A DNA stretch of 36,095 bases from an uncultured Prevotellaceae bacterium. Lineage in GTDB: Bacteria > Bacteroidota > Bacteroidia > Bacteroidales > Bacteroidaceae. Of this stretch, positions 1 to 7,046 are shown in pieces. Every line of letters begins with the position of its first letter. Position 1 is the first letter of the stretch. The DNA lies in contig ONLU01000025.1 in NCBI GenBank assembly GCA_900318795.1, positions 1 to 36,095 of the forward strand. Reading direction: 5' to 3'. The notes under the pieces were generated by a model, which searched no databases, was not told the DNA's origin, and saw only the letters and a list, made by a program, of their open reading frames with translations. A program made the position numbers and the translations under genes.

Positions 1-66
1 TCCTCTAGCTTAGCTGAAGGGGACGGGGGATGTTCGAAAAAGAAGGATAGTAAGCGGTCATTTTAG
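1..66 (+). CDS. possible C-terminal tail of an upstream gene (partial)
   Basis: An open frame enters from the left edge and ends at TAG (64-66). It reads as a short, polar, basic tail ending CSKKKDSKRSF. A small hairpin (55-59 pairing with 66-70) overlaps the stop and could help end transcription, though no clear T-run follows. The tail is too short to assign to a family. It could equally be chance open sequence. Confidence 0.25.
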   Translation, partial: SSSLAEGDGGCSKKKDSKRSF

Positions 67-154
67 ACCGTATTGCGTACCTATATATAATGATTACTAT
101 TGTAACCTATTTCTATTACCTCAAAAAAATATTCTGAAAAATAGATGAAAACGC

Positions 155-185
155 TTGGGAATATCGAAAGAATCGTGTAATTTTG
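155..185 (+). promoter_or_regulatory. Bacteroidetes-type promoter
   Basis: TTG at 155-157 and TAATTTTG at 178-185 are separated by 20 nt, matching the -33/-7 pattern of the Bacteroidetes primary sigma factor. The first ATG downstream (197) opens only a 15-codon frame ending at TAG 242-244. The promoter therefore now seems to serve degenerate sequence or the broken ORF at 343-733. Confidence 0.5.
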
Positions 186-241
186 CAGCAGAATTGATGG
201 GAATACAAGATGACGTAGCAAAGGATTTGCTCTCTGAAGCA

Positions 242-327
242 TAGTGTAACAATCGGGGTGGACAACCTCGTAAACATCAGCCTGAAAAGACTGTTGTATG
301 TGCGTTCTTTATAATATTGTTACACTA
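242..327. repeat. 12-bp perfect inverted repeat enclosing 62 bp
   Basis: The arm tagtgtaacaat (242-253) is exactly reversed and complemented at 316-327. The 86-bp unit resembles a miniature inverted-repeat element or the joined ends of a decayed insertion sequence. No clear target duplication is visible at its borders. Its left arm supplies the TAG that closes the short frame beginning at 197. Confidence 0.45.
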
Positions 328-342
328 AATTCATTCAAATTA

Positions 343-733
343 TGCGAAGAAGAACAACAGAGTAAGGCTTAGGGATGTCATTTCAGAAACGGAATGCGAA
401 CTATTAGACCGTCGATGCAGTCAACTCTGGCGGGCTCTTGGATATCCTGAATACGACTGGTGGGATGACAGAGTTGAGTACCTAACTAGTACTTACTTTG
501 GAACAACTTATTATTATTTGTTTGTCGAAAAATACGACGGCTACTACGATGAGTTGATAGGCGAGTGGGAGGCTAAGATGGAAAAAGCGGAGGCAGAGCA
601 GGATACCCAACAGATTTTCCGAGACGGTCAGGGCGATAACCTTCCTCCTTGCTCTCAAGACTTTACGGATTACTGGCACGACGGCCACGCTTGGAGCATT
701 GTGGCAATAGTACGGCAAGAAAAAAGCTATTAA
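343..733 (+). pseudogene. small unknown gene, apparently frameshifted near its start
   Basis: The frame ending at TAA 731-733 is open from 329 and reads like real protein over about 130 residues. It is acidic and rich in Tyr and Trp, with segments such as WRALGYPEYDWWDD and DYWHDGHAWSIVAIV. This frame has no ATG or GTG start; its first TTG is at 518, deep inside the coherent sequence. The only nearby ATG (343) is in another frame and stops at 364-366 after seven codons. A one-base indel around 350-366 would join that ATG to the long frame. I do not recognise the family. It may be a pseudogene, a sequencing error, or a gene with an unusual start. Confidence 0.4.
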
Positions 734-754
734 GCAACTTTTCCGAACAACTTC

Positions 755-785
755 TTGGTCGTTTCAAAAAAATACCTTATCTTTG
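755..785 (+). promoter_or_regulatory. promoter of the histidine kinase-permease operon
   Basis: TTG (755-757) and TATCTTTG (778-785) lie 20 nt apart, an excellent Bacteroidetes promoter. The kinase ATG is about 85 nt further on, leaving a 5' leader of roughly 75 nt in which I see no clear structured regulatory element. Confidence 0.75.
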
Positions 786-870
786 TCACTGCAAACTTAA
801 GATATAGATATTAAAACTTACACAAGGGTTGTGTCCCTAACTAAAAATTGGGATATCCAAGAATACAGTT

Positions 871-1899
871 ATGAAACAAATGAAGAAGGGGAAAATTATC
901 ATTCTGCAGGCTGTCATGGCTCTATTGCTGATGTTTGTAACGGGAGCTGTCCATGCAACTGATGCCACACATCAAGCAGACAGCCTGAAGGTAGAAGAGC
1001 TAAAGGCAGAGAACGAACTGCTGCAACAGCGGTCGCGCTTCACTACTGGCGGCATAGCCATGATTCTTGGTATTGGTGCCATACTGGTGTTTCTGGTGGT
1101 GAACAACCGCTGGAACCACCGGCTGGAGGTAAAAAACCGTCAGTTGCAACGTGAGCGCAATGTGACGATAGCCCAGAACAAGCAACTGGCCATAGAGCGC
1201 GACCGGGCCGAGGCGGCACTACGCGCAAAGACTGCCTTCATGCAGAGTATGACCCACGAAATCCGCACACCGCTCAACGCCATCAGCGGATTTTCGCAAG
1301 TGCTCACCATGCCTGACATCGACCTGCTTGACGAAGAACGGTTTGAGTTAAGCCAGCGCATTCAAGAGAACACACGATTGCTGACCAACATCATTGACGA
1401 CTTGATCTTGATTTCAGATTTAGAAAGCAGAGTCGAGCTGCCCGTGCCTAAGGCCTGCAACATATCGGATTTGGCAACAGAGGCTATAGAAAAGACCAGG
1501 GAATTGGTCGCTCCTGCGGTGCTGCTTCGCAGCCGGTGCTCTTTAGCTGACGACCAGTCCTTTATGAGTTATCCCCGCATGATTCAGTCAATCCTGAAAC
1601 AACTGCTCGACAATGCCGCCAAGTTTACCCGAGAGGGAAGCATCACCCTGACAGTCGACCGCGAGAACGACAACCTGCACTTTGCGGTCATCGACACAGG
1701 TCCTGGCATTCCCCCTGACAAGAAGGAGTACATCTTCGAAAGATTCTCCAAACTCGACAGCTTTGCACAAGGCACTGGACTCGGACTGTCTATAGCCCGC
1801 ATGATAGCCGAGCGATTAGGCGGCACACTGACACTCGACACCAGCAGAAGCAGCGGTTCCAAGTTCGACCTCATCATTCCCATACAGCAAAACGCATGA
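871..1899 (+). CDS. membrane sensor histidine kinase, orphan, minimal periplasmic part
   Basis: A 342-residue inner-membrane histidine kinase. A signal-anchor-like helix spans about residues 9-29, a second helix about 59-78, then a charged coiled-coil linker (80-120). The HisKA box THEIRTPLN carries phosphoacceptor His129. The HATPase domain keeps the N box LLDNAAKF (Asn248), G1 DTGPGIP (275-281), the FERF F box (289-292) and G2 GTGLGLSIAR (301-310), so the kinase looks active. Only about 30 residues lie between the two hydrophobic segments, too few for a folded ligand-binding domain. No response regulator lies nearby. Its stop overlaps the start of the purine permease (ATGA at 1896-1899), implying translational coupling. 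Met5 (883) is an alternative start. The family call is secure; the signal and partner are unknown. Confidence 0.93.
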   Translation: MKQMKKGKIIILQAVMALLLMFVTGAVHATDATHQADSLKVEELKAENELLQQRSRFTTGGIAMILGIGAILVFLVVNNRWNHRLEVKNRQLQRERNVTIAQNKQLAIERDRAEAALRAKTAFMQSMTHEIRTPLNAISGFSQVLTMPDIDLLDEERFELSQRIQENTRLLTNIIDDLILISDLESRVELPVPKACNISDLATEAIEKTRELVAPAVLLRSRCSLADDQSFMSYPRMIQSILKQLLDNAAKFTREGSITLTVDRENDNLHFAVIDTGPGIPPDKKEYIFERFSKLDSFAQGTGLGLSIARMIAERLGGTLTLDTSRSSGSKFDLIIPIQQNA

Positions 1900-3161
1900 A
1901 AGAAAGAGTCTTATCGCTCATGGGCTTCTCCATGCAGAGAGACCGCCTGAAGACCGAAATCCTGTCAGGTCTCACCACCTTCATCACGATGGTCTATATC
2001 CTGGCCCTCATGCCAGTTATGTTTGCACCGTTGGGCAGCAAGGGGTTTCCCATAGAATCCATTTTCACAGTCACCGCTCTTGGGGCCATCGTGGGCACGC
2101 TGTTCATGGCTTTCATTGCCAAGCGTCCTTTCGGACAGGCACCGGGACTGACTCTGAATGTTTTCTTCGTTGAGACGGTATGCCTGTCGCTGGGCTATCC
2201 CTGGCAATTCGCCCTGACGGCAGTCTTTGTTGAGGGCTTGCTGTTCATCGCTATCTGCATGAGCAACATGCGCCAGCTCATCTTTGAGATGCTTCCCGCC
2301 TCGCTGAAGTACGGCATAGCGGCGGGCATAGGTTTCTTCATTGCCATGATAGGCTTCAAGAACAGCGGACTGCTGGCTGAGGGTACCATTTTCAACCACA
2401 TGGAAACGCTGGCAACACCCGCCTCTCAGCTCTTTATACTTGGCATCGTACTCACAGGTCTGTTCACCATCCTGCGCATTCGTGGAGGACTGCTGCTCAG
2501 CATCGCCATTGTCACCCTCGTGGGCATTCCGCTGGGTGTCACAACCATGCCTGATCGTCTCTTCACACTACCCCCCACACCAGTACCGCTCTTTTGCCAG
2601 TTCTCATGGGACTTCCTGCTGATGCCCGACTTCTGGGTATGTGTACTGACCATGCTGTTCTTCGACGTTTTCGACAGTCTGGGCACAGTGGTAGGCGTGA
2701 TGGCTTGTTCGGGAATCATCCGCAAGGATGGTCGCATTCCACATCTGCGCAATATCATGCTCAGCGATGCACTGGCCACCTCTGCAGGTGCCTGTCTTGG
2801 CTGTAGCACGGTGACCACCTATGTGGAGAGTGCCACGGGGTTTGCCGAGGGAGGCCGCACGGGCGTTGCTGCTTTGGTCATCGCGCTCTGTTTCACGGTC
2901 AGTTTGTTCTTGGCTCCGCTGTTTTTGGCCATCCCCTCAGCAGCCACCGCCCCAGTGATGATTATCGCCGGGTTCTATCTGTTTGGTGTCGTGCGCCACA
3001 TCAAGCTATCCGATCCCGTTGAGACCATGCCTGCATTCATTACCATCCTGCTCATGCCAGTAACAGGTAGCATCACCGACGGTATTGTCTTCGGTCTCTT
3101 CACCTTCATCATCCTGTCGTTTCTTTCAAGATGGATCATACGTTATAAACACATCCGATAA
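1896..3161 (+). CDS. NCS2 (AzgA-type) purine/nucleobase permease
   Basis: A 421-residue polytopic membrane protein of the NCS2 nucleobase:cation symporter family, in the branch containing bacterial adenine and hypoxanthine/guanine permeases. Recognisable segments are TTFITMVYILALMP near the N-terminus, FFDVFDSLGTVVGVM in the middle, and STVTTYVESATGFAEGGRTG, the AzgA-type signature, in the C-terminal half. Length and hydrophobic pattern fit a complete carrier. It should import a purine base with H+ or Na+; which base cannot be read from sequence. The start overlaps the kinase stop by 4 nt, so the two are probably co-expressed. A hairpin terminator follows. Confidence 0.92.
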   Translation: MKERVLSLMGFSMQRDRLKTEILSGLTTFITMVYILALMPVMFAPLGSKGFPIESIFTVTALGAIVGTLFMAFIAKRPFGQAPGLTLNVFFVETVCLSLGYPWQFALTAVFVEGLLFIAICMSNMRQLIFEMLPASLKYGIAAGIGFFIAMIGFKNSGLLAEGTIFNHMETLATPASQLFILGIVLTGLFTILRIRGGLLLSIAIVTLVGIPLGVTTMPDRLFTLPPTPVPLFCQFSWDFLLMPDFWVCVLTMLFFDVFDSLGTVVGVMACSGIIRKDGRIPHLRNIMLSDALATSAGACLGCSTVTTYVESATGFAEGGRTGVAALVIALCFTVSLFLAPLFLAIPSAATAPVMIIAGFYLFGVVRHIKLSDPVETMPAFITILLMPVTGSITDGIVFGLFTFIILSFLSRWIIRYKHIR

Positions 3162-3222
3162 GTACTATTGATTTTGCCTTAGTGAATGTTATACCCTAAA
3201 AGATGATCGATTAGTAACATCG

Positions 3223-3258
3223 AAAAGAGGCTCCCTTCAGTGGAAGCCTCTTCTTTTA
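3223..3258. terminator. bidirectional terminator between permease and metY
   Basis: AAGAGGCT (3225-3232) pairs with AGCCTCTT (3245-3252) around a 12-nt loop. It is flanked by AAAA on the left and TCTTTT on the right, so it can work on both strands between these convergent genes. Confidence 0.8.
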
Positions 3259-3280
3259 TCTGGGAGGAATCTGCCGGTAA

Positions 3281-4564
3281 TCAGATTTTGTCCAATGCCT
3301 GCTGGATGTCGGCGAGGATGTCGCTGACGTCCTCAATGCCTACAGAGAGGCGGATGAGGTCTGGAGCTACTCCGGCTTCACGCAGCTGCTCGTCGCTCAT
3401 CTGGCGATGGGTGTGCGAGGCGGGATGGAGCACACAGGTGCGGGCATCAGCTACGTGGGTGACGATATTGATAAACTCCAGTGAGTCCATGAACTTGATG
3501 GCGGTCTCGCGGGTACCTTTCAGTCCGAAGGCGATGACACCACACGAACCGTTGGGCAGGTACTTCTGGGCCAGTTGGTGACTCTCGTCACCGGGCAGTC
3601 CGCTGTAGTGTACCCAAGCCACGCGGGGGTCGTTGTTCAGGAACTCAGCCACACGCTGGGCGTTCTCGCAGTGACGGGGCACACGCAGGTGGAGCGTCTC
3701 GAGACCGAGGTTCAGCAGGAACGAGTTCATGGGTGCAGGAATGCTGCCCAGGTCGCGCATCAGTTGTGCCACCAGTTTGGTGACATATCCCAGCTTGCCA
3801 AACTTCTTGGTATAGGTCAGTCCGTGATACGACTCGTCAGGAGTGGTCAACCCCGGGAACTTGTCGGCATGAGCATCCCAGTCGAAGTTGCCACTGTCGA
3901 CCACACAGCCGCCCACCTGCGTGGCGTGACCATCCATATACTTGGTGGTAGAGTGTGTCACGATGTCGGCACCCCACTCGAAGGGGCGGCAGTTGATGGG
4001 GGTCGGGAAGGTATTGTCGACAATGAGGGGCACACCGTGCTTGTGTGCTATGCGGGCAAACTTCTCAATATCGAGCACCTTACAGCCGGGATTGGAGATA
4101 GTCTCACCAAACAGCGCCTTGGTATTGGGACGGAAGGCAGCAGAAATTTCCTCCTCGCTGGCCTCCGGATTGACGAAGGTGCACTCGATGCCCAGTTTCT
4201 TGAGCGTCACACCGAACAGGTTGTAAGTGCCTCCATAAATCTCGTTAGAGGTAACGATGTGGTCGCCAGCCTCACAGATGTTGAACACAGCATAGAAGTT
4301 GGCAGCCTGTCCCGATGAGGTGAGCACCGCCCCTACTCCACCCTCGAGAGCAGCAATCTTGCTGGCCACAGCATCGTTGGTGGGATTCTGCAGGCGGGTA
4401 TAGAAATAACCCTCTTTCTTCAGGTCGAAAAGGTCGGCCATCTCCTCGGTGTTGTCATACTTGTAAGTAGTGCTCTGGATGATGGGGAGCACACGTGGGT
4501 CGCCGTTCTTGGGCTTCCAGCCTGCCTGCACACAGAGGGTGGCAGGCTTCAGTGATTTTTCCAT
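3281..4564 (-). CDS. metY: O-acetylhomoserine sulfhydrylase (aminocarboxypropyltransferase)
   Basis: A 427-residue cytoplasmic PLP enzyme of the Cys/Met metabolism family. It should make homocysteine from O-acetyl-L-homoserine and sulfide; family members may also take O-acetylserine. The PLP lysine is Lys208 in HSTTKYMDGH. SSGQAANFYA (83-92), IYGGTYNLF (109-117) and VDNTFPTP (182-189) are further family blocks. The start is placed at 4564 (MEKSLKPATLCVQAGW). Starting at an earlier in-frame Met at 4606 would add 14 unconserved residues and run into a terminator hairpin. It lies 46 bp downstream of the GH31 gene in the same direction, with that hairpin between them. No promoter motif is visible in the gap, so expression may depend on read-through. 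Its place after a glycosidase cluster is unexplained. Confidence 0.93.
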   Translation of the reverse strand: MEKSLKPATLCVQAGWKPKNGDPRVLPIIQSTTYKYDNTEEMADLFDLKKEGYFYTRLQNPTNDAVASKIAALEGGVGAVLTSSGQAANFYAVFNICEAGDHIVTSNEIYGGTYNLFGVTLKKLGIECTFVNPEASEEEISAAFRPNTKALFGETISNPGCKVLDIEKFARIAHKHGVPLIVDNTFPTPINCRPFEWGADIVTHSTTKYMDGHATQVGGCVVDSGNFDWDAHADKFPGLTTPDESYHGLTYTKKFGKLGYVTKLVAQLMRDLGSIPAPMNSFLLNLGLETLHLRVPRHCENAQRVAEFLNNDPRVAWVHYSGLPGDESHQLAQKYLPNGSCGVIAFGLKGTRETAIKFMDSLEFINIVTHVADARTCVLHPASHTHRQMSDEQLREAGVAPDLIRLSVGIEDVSDILADIQQALDKI

Positions 4565-4580
4565 AATCTTTTTGTTCGTT

Positions 4581-4603
4581 AAAAAACTGGGGGGTAACCA
4601 GTT
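4581..4603 (-). terminator. weak terminator or attenuator between GH31 and metY
   Basis: Read on the minus strand, AACTGG (4598-4603) pairs with CCAGTT (4585-4590) across a 7-nt loop and runs into a T-stretch. The 6-bp stem is short. With no separate metY promoter visible, it may only reduce read-through. Confidence 0.5.
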
Positions 4604-4610
4604 CACACAT

Positions 4611-6938
4611 TTATTGTTTGATAGTTTGTAATTGCTTGTCGCCAGGCTTGAAGAGCAGGCCTATGCACTGCTTGGCATCAGCCTTGTAGGGGCGCAGTTC
4701 TACCTTGTCCCACTGAATCTGGTCAGTACGCTGGGCAAGGGGTACATGAGGTATGAGCGAGCCGTCGCGCACCAGGATGATGGCAGGTATCTCGCCCGAC
4801 TTGATGGTCTGCCAGCCACCGTCATACACCTTGCCGGTCTGGTAGTCTATCCACTTGCCACGAGGCAGGTAGACATCACGCTCTGTGCCAGACTCCATGA
4901 GGGGAGCCACCAGCATCTGCGAACCAAACATATACTCGTCCTCAACAAGCCAGGCACCCTTGTCCTCGGGGAACTCGACGAGCAGGGCACGTACCATTGG
5001 CAGGCCACGCTCAGAGCAGTCCTTGGCCTGGGCATAGACGTATGGCATGAGTTTGTACTTCATCTCGGCACACTGACGGAAGGCCTTGGTGAACGACTCG
5101 GAAATGAGCCAGGGCTCAGTGGGAGGCGCACCATGGGCACGGGTGTGGCTGGACAGGAAACCAAAGGGTAGCCAGCGACGATAGATATCCTCGGGAGAGG
5201 CCGTCACGAAGCCTCCCATGTCGTGGCTCCAGAACGAGAAGCCCGACAGACCGAACGACAGACCGCCGCGCAGGTCACCCAATAGTCCAGTATTGGTGGT
5301 GGCAGCGTCGCCACCCCAGTGGAGCGCATAGCGCTGTGAGCCAGCCCATGCAGAGCGTGCCCAGATGATGCCCTCGCCCGGATGCGAGCGTTCCACCTGT
5401 TCCCACAGAGCTTTGTTGTAGCGCAGGGGATAGAGGTTGTGCTCGTAGAGTCCGCCACGTCCGTTATGATAGAAACCGTTGTAGGGTGCAGCCTCACCAA
5501 AGTCGCACTTGATGGTGGAAACACCCTGGCGCATGAGTCCCTCAATCTTCTGCTGATACCACTGAACGGTCTCAGGATTGGTGAAGTCGAGGACGGCATC
5601 CTCGTAGGTCATGCCACCACTGGCATTGCGCACATGCAGGTTGCGGTCGACAATCTCGCGGAAGAAGCGGTTCTTGGGCGTAAAGTAAGGCAACTGCCAC
5701 AGACAGGTGTGAAAGCCGTCCTTGGAGAGTTGCTTCAGCATACCCTCTGGGTCAGGGAAGCGATCCTTGGCAAACTGGTAGTCACACTGCCAGTCGACAC
5801 CAAACCAGCCCGTATCGAAGTGGATGACGTCAGCAGGTATCTTGTGCTTGCGCAACTGACGGGCAATGTCGAGTCCCTCCTCCTGCGAAAAATAGGTGAT
5901 GCGGCTCATCCACGTGCCAAAGGACCATAGGGGCAGCATGGGCGAACGGCCCGTCAGGGCGGTGTATTCATACAATATTTCCTTGGGTGAACCAAGGAAC
6001 ACGAACAAGTCAAGCTGTTCGTCTGCCATAAACAGGCGGTCAGCACCGATGTAAGAGGCTCCGAAGTCGCAGGTAACGGGTGCCGAGGTGTGCATGAAGA
6101 TGCCATAGCCACGATTGGAGAAGAAGAACGGCACGGGCTTATACTGTCCGTCGGTCTCTGGTCCCTGGGGGTCAGTGACGCTGAGCTGCACCTTCTGGCC
6201 AACCTTATTTAACGAGGTGAACGACTCTCCACAGCCATAGATGCGCTCACCGGGAGCCAGCGTGAAGACAGGGTTGACTGCACGAGAGTTGTCGGAACCA
6301 CGCTTGATGAACGAGAACGGCAGGAGCTTGACCTGCGAGGAATCGTTGTCGATGGCGTGACGCGTCTGCGTCATAATGCGTCCCTGCCGGTCCTTCAGCA
6401 CCAGACGGAAGGGATGACGCTGAATCTCCAAACGCCCATACTCCGTTTCGTAAGCAACGACAGTACCATTGCTCACGCTACGCCACGCTGCAGACGAAGG
6501 CACGGGACCAGCCAGCATGGGGCTCTCGCTGTCCTTGCGCGGGGCAGCAATGGGCGAGGTCAGCATGCGGATGCGTACACAATGGGGACTGACGAAGTCG
6601 ACCTTCAACTGCAGGTTAGGGTCGTTGTCGTAAGCAGCATCAGGGAAGTCGAGCATCTGCATGCGCACAGGCCAGTAGCCATTGAGGTTGAACGCCTGAC
6701 GAGGCGACAACCGATAGCGCTTCCAGTTGACCAGTCCCTCGCCCTTCGCCACGTCGAATGCCGCCAGCGAGTCTGCCAGGAAGTAGGTATTACTGAGGTC
6801 ACTAAAGTCGCCCGACATGTCCTTGGGCATACACTGCAGGTACTGAACGCCGGCATTGGTCTGGAGCTGGGCAGAGGCGGTCAGCACCCCACACAGCAGC
6901 GCTACTGCGCATACAATCATCTTCTTCATAGGTTTCAT
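4611..6938 (-). CDS. GH31 alpha-xylosidase-like glycosidase, exported
   Basis: A 775-residue family 31 glycoside hydrolase with a signal peptide (MKPMKKMIVCAVALLCGVLT, cleavage near ASA-Q at residue 23), so probably periplasmic. The catalytic nucleophile is Asp479 in KCDFGEAAP and the acid/base is Asp544 in HWGGDAATT. LRGGLSFGLSGFSFWSHD (556-573) follows. The KxDFGE plus WGGD combination and the SGFxFWSHD block are those of E. coli YicI-type alpha-xylosidases rather than PA14-type GH31 enzymes, so alpha-xylosidase is the best guess; alpha-glucosidase cannot be excluded. It is the third gene after GH2 and GH3 in the same direction but has a promoter of its own at 6958-6987. metY follows. Confidence 0.9.
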   Translation of the reverse strand: MKPMKKMIVCAVALLCGVLTASAQLQTNAGVQYLQCMPKDMSGDFSDLSNTYFLADSLAAFDVAKGEGLVNWKRYRLSPRQAFNLNGYWPVRMQMLDFPDAAYDNDPNLQLKVDFVSPHCVRIRMLTSPIAAPRKDSESPMLAGPVPSSAAWRSVSNGTVVAYETEYGRLEIQRHPFRLVLKDRQGRIMTQTRHAIDNDSSQVKLLPFSFIKRGSDNSRAVNPVFTLAPGERIYGCGESFTSLNKVGQKVQLSVTDPQGPETDGQYKPVPFFFSNRGYGIFMHTSAPVTCDFGASYIGADRLFMADEQLDLFVFLGSPKEILYEYTALTGRSPMLPLWSFGTWMSRITYFSQEEGLDIARQLRKHKIPADVIHFDTGWFGVDWQCDYQFAKDRFPDPEGMLKQLSKDGFHTCLWQLPYFTPKNRFFREIVDRNLHVRNASGGMTYEDAVLDFTNPETVQWYQQKIEGLMRQGVSTIKCDFGEAAPYNGFYHNGRGGLYEHNLYPLRYNKALWEQVERSHPGEGIIWARSAWAGSQRYALHWGGDAATTNTGLLGDLRGGLSFGLSGFSFWSHDMGGFVTASPEDIYRRWLPFGFLSSHTRAHGAPPTEPWLISESFTKAFRQCAEMKYKLMPYVYAQAKDCSERGLPMVRALLVEFPEDKGAWLVEDEYMFGSQMLVAPLMESGTERDVYLPRGKWIDYQTGKVYDGGWQTIKSGEIPAIILVRDGSLIPHVPLAQRTDQIQWDKVELRPYKADAKQCIGLLFKPGDKQLQTIKQ

Positions 6939-6957
6939 TTTGGTATCTTACGGACGA

Positions 6958-6987
6958 CAAAGGTAGTGCAAATCGAGCGAAATACAA
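6958..6987 (-). promoter_or_regulatory. promoter of the GH31 gene
   Basis: On the minus strand, TTG (6985-6987) and TACCTTTG (6958-6965) are 19 nt apart, about 20 nt before the ATG. The GH31 gene can therefore be transcribed independently of GH2-GH3. Confidence 0.7.
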
Positions 6988-7012
6988 AACAAAAAGACAC
7001 TTTTTTGTTTTT
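6987..7012. terminator. AT-rich hairpin between GH3 and GH31
   Basis: AAAACAAAAA (6987-6996) pairs with TTTTTGTTTT (7003-7012) around a 6-nt loop. It may end GH3 transcription on the minus strand, although the stem has few GC pairs. It adjoins the -33 element of the GH31 promoter. Confidence 0.45.
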
Positions 7013-7046
7013 ATATCTCTGACCTAAAGGTGCAGAGTGTGGCGTT
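7013..7046 (-). repeat. dispersed hairpin repeat, copy 1
   Basis: This segment matches 15923-15956 (opposite orientation) over 34 nt with one difference, and shares a shorter core with 26901-26921. The core forms a hairpin: CTCTG-ACCT-AA-AGGT-(1-nt bulge)-CAGAG at 7017-7037. The repeat touches the GH3 stop codon (7046-7048). Confidence 0.7.

Noticed and set aside
518-733. A 71-residue gene starting at TTG 518.
   Set aside because: The same frame is coherent far upstream (to about 350), so TTG 518 is more likely an internal Leu codon than a start.
3575-4318. Long open frame on the plus strand opposite metY, and similar ones opposite kduI (26947-27900) and fkp (32722-33582).
   Set aside because: They are exact antisense shadows of well-supported genes, encode no recognisable motifs, and have no promoter. 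They result from codon bias of the real strand.
4562-4610. Possible SAM- or sulfur-related riboswitch before metY.
   Set aside because: Only 46 nt separate the genes and the only structure is a short terminator-like hairpin; no room for a known aptamer.
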